Of a stretch of DNA of 64,000 bases, positions 57,852 through 64,000 are shown in pieces. The first letter of the stretch is position 1. The number at the start of each line of letters is the position of its first letter. Both the position numbers and the translations under genes were made by a program. The notes beneath the pieces are model-generated. The model made no database searches. It was not told the origin of the DNA and saw only the letters and a list, made by a program, of their open reading frames with translations. The DNA is from Cryptomeria japonica (lineage: Eukaryota > Streptophyta > Pinopsida > Cupressales > Cupressaceae): NCBI RefSeq assembly GCF_030272615.1, contig NC_081415.1, positions 624,401,740 through 624,465,739 of the forward strand. Direction: 5' to 3'.

Positions 57852-60186
57852 TCTTGTCCCTTTGCATTTAACCTTTTTTGTTGCAGATTTTGCGTTTTTG
57901 AAGTTGCAGGTCGGACATTTTTCGACGACATTTTAGGTTTTTCCGCGTCTGCGAACTTTCGGATCGCGTCTCTGATTTTCAGGAGCGTCTGTGGATACTA
58001 GAGTCGCGTCTGTGTTTTTGACAAATTTTATTTTGCAGGTCTCAGACAGGAGCGTCTATGTTTTATAAGCGCGTCTGTGTTGTTTTTGATCGCGTCTGTG
58101 TCCGATAAGGGCGTCTATGATTTTTGACCACGTTTGTGAGTCACAGAACCGTGTCTGTGTCATACAGACACATCTGTGTCATAGGTAGCAGCGCCTGTGT
58201 TTTGAATGTTTCAAAATTTTCAAATTTTCATTGATTCGGTTTTCGGATTTCGTACTTAGGGTTTCAGATCTGGTTTATTTTTGGACTAACCCTTTCAGAT
58301 CTAGCTAACTAAGTTTGTGCAGCTCGCCTGGGAAGCTAAAACATTTTGGTTGAATGCCCCTCTTTCACAAACTCTTTTGGGTTTCAAAAATTTACCTAAC
58401 TTGTGTGCTTGTAGGAAGGGGTGATCATTTGAAACAACCCAAACTACTACCAAATTTTGTTGCAGGTCCTTGGCTAGGGTTTTGAAATTTTGTTGTGTGC
58501 CTTGTTTTCATAGATTAGCGAACACTTCCATTGGTGCACTAAAATTGAATCATTGTCTTTTGTGTCTTGAGCAATAGGCTCTTTTTGTTTAATCTTTAGA
58601 GGGCCTATCTTTCCGTGTGGTCATTAGGACTACTAGTGAGAAGAGGACGACCCAAGTGGTAGCGAGGAAAACCCACCTCATCCGAACCACTATAATCAAA
58701 TGTATTCATGGTGAAAACTATGGATAACGTGTGCTGATTAGTTCATACCGACACTATGTCTCCCCATAAACCTGTTTGATCAAATTTATTTGATCATTTG
58801 TAGGGCGTAACCCCTACCGGCTGGGAGCCTTCTGTATTTACAGAGCTAAAAGTGCCGCATGTATGGCCACACGAGCGGATGCCCTTACTAGCACCATTTT
58901 ATTTTAGAGGCCCAAATCCTTCTAGTTGTTGGGGCAGGAGGTCGGACCTCTGGTAGCGGCCCACACACATACGGTTCTTAGTAGAGATACAAAGTTCGCC
59001 ATGGGGAGTTTTCATGGGGACTGATGCTTGGCTGACCCGAGAAGTGAGTGCCGAGGGTGGAGCCAGTGAGGTCAAGCATCTAAGTATCTGCTCTGAATAG
59101 CGTAGCCTCGGGGGTAAAACCCTATGTGGGATCAACAACTATTGTCTTGGCCAGCCATAAGAATTGTGCTTGACTTATGTTAAACATTCAAAGCATTCAA
59201 GACCAAACAACAAAACATTGTGTCTTTTGTGTCTTCAGGTGTATGCAAAACATTTTACATCAAACAACACACTTTTGGAGTCTAAACATTTGCAAACATT
59301 GAGTCCTCATCAACATTATGTCCTCTTGTCACGAAAAACAGTCAAACAGTCGGATTTGGTCACAACAAAACAACTTCACAATTTGGAAAAATTGCACGAA
59401 GTTTACAGAAACGCGTTTGTGTCTGTTTTAACCATGTCTGAGTAATCTAAGCGCATTTGTGAAGGGAATAATAGTGTCTGTGTATCTAGCAGCGTCTGTG
59501 TCGAACAAAAACACGTCTTTGTCTGGGAATTGCGTCTGTGAAGTATACAGTAGCGTCTGTGTCTAGAATTGCAAAAACCTTTACAGTCTAGCAAACATAA
59601 ACAAGAAAATCGCAGAAGCGTGTCTGGGTTAAACAGAGTAGCGTCTGTGTCCGGAAACCGCGTCTGTGAAGTATATAGTCGCGTCTGTGTTCAAAATTGC
59701 AAGAAAATTTCAGAGTCCAACAAAGAAAAGAAAAATCAGTTTCAGAATACTTGAGCTTCCTAGGTTGTTTCTTCAGGTTTCATCTAGCATTCAACCTATC
59801 TCTGGGTCTCATACAATCCATCATTGCTTCACATCTCATTTTACATTCATACTTGTCTAAACTTGAGTCAAAAGGTCACTTGCTAGTCCTCATCATACTT
59901 TGTCAACATACTACATACAACTACACTTTGCTAAGTGGTCCCTCATCAAGGTTTCTTACCTTTGGGTCTCATTTGGTTTTACTTAGAGTCAAGGTCAACT
60001 TACCTCATCAAGAGAAACTATCCTCTCTTTGGAAGTCACACCTACTCTACTACTTACATACTTGGTCTTACACTTAGGACATTGCAAGTAAACTTCAGAT
60101 TCATTTACGCTCCATACAACTCTTGGTCTTCCATACTCTTTCCATTTTTCATCTAGTCTCACACATCTTGGTCAAACACCTAGTTC
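57852..60186 (+). other. Leader with two clusters of GCGTCTGTG repeats
   Basis: 2.3 kb without a convincing gene. GCGTCTGTG or near variants occur about twelve times in 57945-58200 and about twelve times in 59413-59690, spaced roughly 15-30 bases. Between the clusters (58201-59412) there is ordinary sequence, including a GC-rich stretch near 58600-59150. Small ORFs here overlap in several frames and are not called. Long leaders are normal for this element type, but the paired repeat clusters are unusual. Confidence 0.65.
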
Positions 60187-63100
60187 ATGGTTGAAACCCG
60201 TCTTCAAAAATCTAGGAGAAAAGCTAAAGAATCTCAAGAGTCCGCAAACATGAGTTCTTATGAGTATGACAATGATTTATTTTTCAATCCTGAGCACACT
60301 ACATTGCCTGACATGGATGTTTATAGACACATTCCAAATGTGGAAAACGCAGACACTACAAACAACAAGGCTACACACAATGACAATGTGGACAACTTTT
60401 CAATACAATCAGCAAATATAGAAGAATCCATAATGAATCCTCATTTCAATAGATTGGTTGAAGAGATAATGAAGAGGGATAGACAATACTTCTTACACAT
60501 AATGGCACAAAGTGGAGCTAAAATACCTCATGACTTTGACATGTCTCAACTTATGGAAAACCGACCCTCGCAACAAACTCACTCCAACATGGATCAAAGG
60601 AGACCCAATAGTGGAGGAAATAGAGGACCGCATATGGTACCTGAATCACCATCAGCTTTGCTTCAAAAACCAGAAGTCCCACATACACATGGTCAAACAT
60701 ATGATACTTACCTTCGAAGACCATTATGGAAGCCTTATGCAGATAGATATGCTCAATCACATGCTCAAGCTATGGATCAATCAAAACAATTGGACACTCA
60801 AAGGCATGCTCAAAATTTGGACATAAGGAAACCTCATGTCAAATTTGGGGGCAACCCAATAGAACCCGACGTGCCTATAGAATATGGTATATATGCACAA
60901 AATAGATATGGGGTTCCTCAACATGAAGCTATACCAAGTGCTCCCTATATGCCGCATCAATATAAGCCTCCTCCATATGAACATGTCTATGATCAATATC
61001 ATCCATACATGCAACAAGCTCCTCCTCAAATTGGTGTCCCAAACATGGGGTATGCTACAAGAAATCGATCGCCACCTAAGAATAATTTGGAGCAACAAAT
61101 CAGAGATTTACAAAAGAAAATGGAGGACATGAGTACACCAAAACCAACATACACTATGAGAGACATATGTCCTTATCCATTTGATAAGAGCATTCCAATG
61201 CCTCCATTCCCTGCACACTTTGTGACACCAAAATTTGACAATTATAGAGGAAAAGGAGACCCCAAGGCACACATACGACAATTTTTCACAGCTTGCATAG
61301 AGGTAGCGGCAGAAGAAACATATTTGATGAGGTTATTCCCACAAAGCTTAGGCGATCAAGCTATGGAATGGTTCTCTCAATTACCTCCTGGTATTAAGTC
61401 ATGGGGTGACTTAGCAGAGGCATTTATTCAGCATTTCTCCTACAACATAGAGACAGACATATCAGTCACTACTTTGTGCAACACCAAGCAAAAAGAGGGA
61501 GAATCTTTTGCATCATTTTTACAAAGATGGAGAAATCTAGCCAGCAGATGCTCTTGTGAAATTCCACAAAAACAAATGGTAGAGATGTTCACCCAAAATG
61601 TTAACAAGGATATTGGTTATGATCTAAGGAAAGCTTGTTAGTCCACCTTCAAGGATGTTATTGAAAAGGGCTTAGCAACAGAAAAGGTCTTAATTGAACA
61701 AGGAGTCATCAAGCTATTCAAGGAAAACAAAGATGACTTTAAAGGAAAAGACAAGCCAAGATTTTGGAATAAAAACAAGAACACAGTCAATGATGGTGTT
61801 GTTGATGCCAATACAGTGAGACCCAAGTTCATCTTTTCTGGATCAAGTTCTATAAACAATCAAGTGAATACTCAAACAACTTCCAGATCATGAAGGAAGT
61901 ACACCCCATTGGGAGAACCACTTGAATCAGTCTTCAAAAAGCTAGTGGCAAACAAAGTGATCACAGTTCCAGATTTTCCTCCATATGAACCAAAGGTCAA
62001 ACCAAATTGGTGGAATGATGATGAGTATTGTGAGTTTCATAAGAGCAAGGGTCATAAGACAGGAAATTGCCATCGACTGAAGAATATCGTGCAAGATCTC
62101 ATTGATAGAGGTGACATTGAGATTGAGGGACATTCGTCTAATCAAGAACATGAGATGTTTAAGGAACCGTTCCCAAAGCATGACAAAGGAAAAGCCCAAG
62201 TCACAAATGATCAGGCCAACTATACTAGAGAACCTTACAATTATGACTCAACTATCAATCATATCTCGATGGATAATCATATCTCTACTATTACCATCAA
62301 GAACAAAAACCCTGAGAATCATCCTCAGCGACCCAAGATTGTTCTAAGAGGTGTTGGATCTTTTTCCGAACCTACCTCTGAATGTCATGTTACAACTCGT
62401 CGAGGTAAAATTACTTTGCCAGGTGCTTCAACTAAAAATACGGCTTCTTCATCAACCAAACCTGAGTATGACCTTGTAGAACAGTTAGGGAAGACACCCG
62501 CGCTCATCTCCATCCTTGAGCTCTTACGTATATCCCCCGCTCATAAAGCTATTCTTGACCAAATCTTAAGAGACACCGCCGTTCCTACTGATCTGAACGT
62601 GGACCAGTTTCAAGCCATGGTGGGATACCTTTCCATTCCACATTCCCTTACATTCACAGAAGCTGATGATGCCTCTGTAAGTCAGCCACATAATGCACCA
62701 TTACATATTGAAGCCTTCATACACAAACATCGAATAAAGTGAGTCCTGATAGATGGAGGAGCTGGTCTAAACATTTGTACATTGAGCACCATTAAACAAT
62801 TGGGATATTCTGATAAAGCTATGAATTCAAAGAATCAAATTACCATCAAGGCATATGATGATGAAGAACGCTCATCCAAGGGCACAGTCACCTTACCTCT
62901 AAGAATTGGGCCAGTTACAAAGGATGTGGTTTGTCAGGTCCTGGATTTAGATCTCACTTATAACATATTGCTAGGACGTCCTTGGATTCATGAAATGAGG
63001 GCAGTCCCATCGACATATCATCAATGCATTAAGTTTCCTCATAATGGAGTCGAGGTAACAGTTAATGGTGATCCTAATCCGTTTATATATTGCAATAACT

Positions 63101-64000
63101 TGAGATCACATACGGAGACCATCATTCCCAGTAATCGTGAAGCTGTTCCTTCTTCAGCATACATTGACCCTGAGTCATTGAAAATTTCGACGTCAAAACA
63201 AGGTGAACTTAAAGGCAAATTTCAAGACAAAGGCATGGGAGAATACACTTTAAATCAGACCATGTATTTACGACAAGTCATGAGCTCTCCAAAAGAATAT
63301 GGAAGGCCACATCCTAACAAGCAAATATCCATCATGATACTCAAAAGGAATCCTACTACCTTTCAAAGATGGGGCGAACTAGAAGAAGAAGATTTATACA
63401 AAATGCTCTATAAAGACATTGAAGATGACACACATGATCAGATCAATATACCTTGTGAGAAATATGGCAAAGGCTTAAAGATTCTACAAAAATTCGGGTA
63501 TGATGGAAAAAGCCCTCTTGGGTTACGAAAAGAAGGCGTCATGGAACCCCTACAACCTGAATTGACTGTAAGAAGAGAACGCTCAAAGGGACTTGGTTTT
63601 CTGACTTCCAAGATCCACACTAAAAGGACAGAAGAGGCATCACAAATCAAAGTTGCCAAAGTTCAACAAGAAGATTACTATTCCACAGATTCCAACGAAT
63701 GGGAATGAGGTTCAGACAAATCCTCCAGTGACTACGAGCTCACCGAGACATTCAGAGAGCCAGGTGAACCCACAAAAGAGGCGGAGTTTTATAACAAATT
63801 CAGAGTTGGTCAAGAAACAACCCATGAGGAGTCTACACAGTCCTTGTCTCAAGGTTCTAGGTTGAAATCACATAGGATGAGAACACCTGTTCCGGAATGC
63901 GCTACTAGTAATGATAATTTGGACTCGCTCGTGATCGAGACTGATGAGGAGAGTGCCATCAATGACCTCAACGATTGCCTTGATATACCCAAATATAACC
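60187..64000 (+). pseudogene. Gag-protease-G-patch polyprotein, four in-frame stops, continues beyond window
   Basis: One frame from ATG 60187, open to the window end except TAG 61639, TGA 61891, TGA 62740 and TGA 63706, each one C-to-T change from Gln or Arg. Residues 1-330: Asn/Pro/His-rich N-terminus. 60187+1000 onward (about 61200-61640): gag domain (QAMEWFSQLPPG, AEAFIQHFSYN, SFASFLQRWRNLA). Zinc motif C-x2-H-x4-H-x4-C near 62027 (CEFHKSKGHKTGNC). Protease from 62740 (VLIDGGAGLNICTL, Asp-Gly-Gly in place of Asp-Ser-Gly, then NILLGRPWIHEM). A G-patch domain at about 63450-63600: YGKGLKILQKFGY, SPLGLRKEG and RSKGLGF give the repeated Gly pattern. After TGA 63706 the same frame goes on (DYELTETFREP, ESAINDLNDCLDIPKYN), an acidic region that usually precedes RT. 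Confidence 0.88.

Larger units (their letters stand above)
57050..64000 (+). mobile_element. Ty3/gypsy Tat/Ogre-like element, 3' part beyond window
   Basis: 5' LTR, primer site, 2.3-kb leader and a gag-protease-G-patch frame that is still open (after stops) at the right edge, heading toward RT. It inserted into the minus-strand fragment at 57049; CCATG before the LTR is the probable target duplication, its partner being outside the window. The protease region and C-x2-H-x4-H-x4-C zinc motif resemble the nested element at 12840-20651. Four stops make this copy inactive, though it is less decayed than the chromovirus. Confidence 0.88.

Noticed and set aside
59164-60156. Several overlapping ORFs before the gag start
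   Set aside because: They overlap in different frames inside a retrotransposon leader and are made partly of the GCGTCTGTG repeats.

Overview
The window looks like heterochromatic or intergenic DNA from a plant with a large, repeat-filled nuclear genome. The long degenerate LTR retrotransposons, nested insertions, TTGGCACGCCC-type primer sites and very old decayed elements fit a gymnosperm such as a conifer best, but that is inference from style and no marker gene proves it. There is no intact host gene, no rRNA or tRNA gene, and nothing bacterial. Almost every base belongs to a retroelement or a tandem repeat.

Layout: 1-1429 is the 5' LTR and leader of a minus-strand copia-like element that runs off the left edge. 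1430-8473 and 23670-27505 are two halves of one satellite array with a 138-bp unit. Each unit is dominated by a near-perfect 27-bp-arm palindrome and carries three GGTCCTA motifs exactly 10 bp apart. The halves are separated by a Ty1/copia element (8474-23669, target duplication CATAT), which is itself split inside its reverse transcriptase by a younger Ty3/gypsy-type element (12840-20651, target duplication AAGAC). That inner element has one gag-protease reading frame and no reverse transcriptase, RNase H or integrase, so it is non-autonomous. The satellite ends at a ~195-bp imperfect palindrome (27506-27702) followed by a GTAT microsatellite.

28021-31519 is mostly unrecognised, with a few decayed coding-looking pieces. 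31520-35150 is a 5'-truncated plant L1-type LINE with RT, zinc-finger and RNase H regions. 35151-35386 is an orphan coding-like stretch cut by a Ty3/gypsy chromovirus (35387-41527) carrying gag, protease, RT, RNase H, integrase and a decayed chromodomain. 43194-50476 is a second copia element of the same broad type as the first, with a truncated 3' LTR. 50603-52051 is a six-exon gene-like structure with consistent phase at nearly all junctions. It is followed by a 110-bp tandem repeat in a 220-bp higher-order arrangement (52115-52660) and ten copies of a ~359-bp tandem repeat whose minus strand looks coding (52990-56530). A minus-strand coding fragment (56817-57049) is cut by the 5' LTR of a further Ty3/gypsy element (57050-64000, running off the right edge) that encodes gag, aspartic protease and a G-patch domain.

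The coding regions are dead or damaged. Most in-frame stops look like C-to-T or G-to-A changes (CAG to TAG, CGA to TGA, TGG to TAG), as expected of long-methylated elements, and several catalytic residues are lost. Insertion order can be read from nesting: satellite first, then the copia element, then the gag-protease element.
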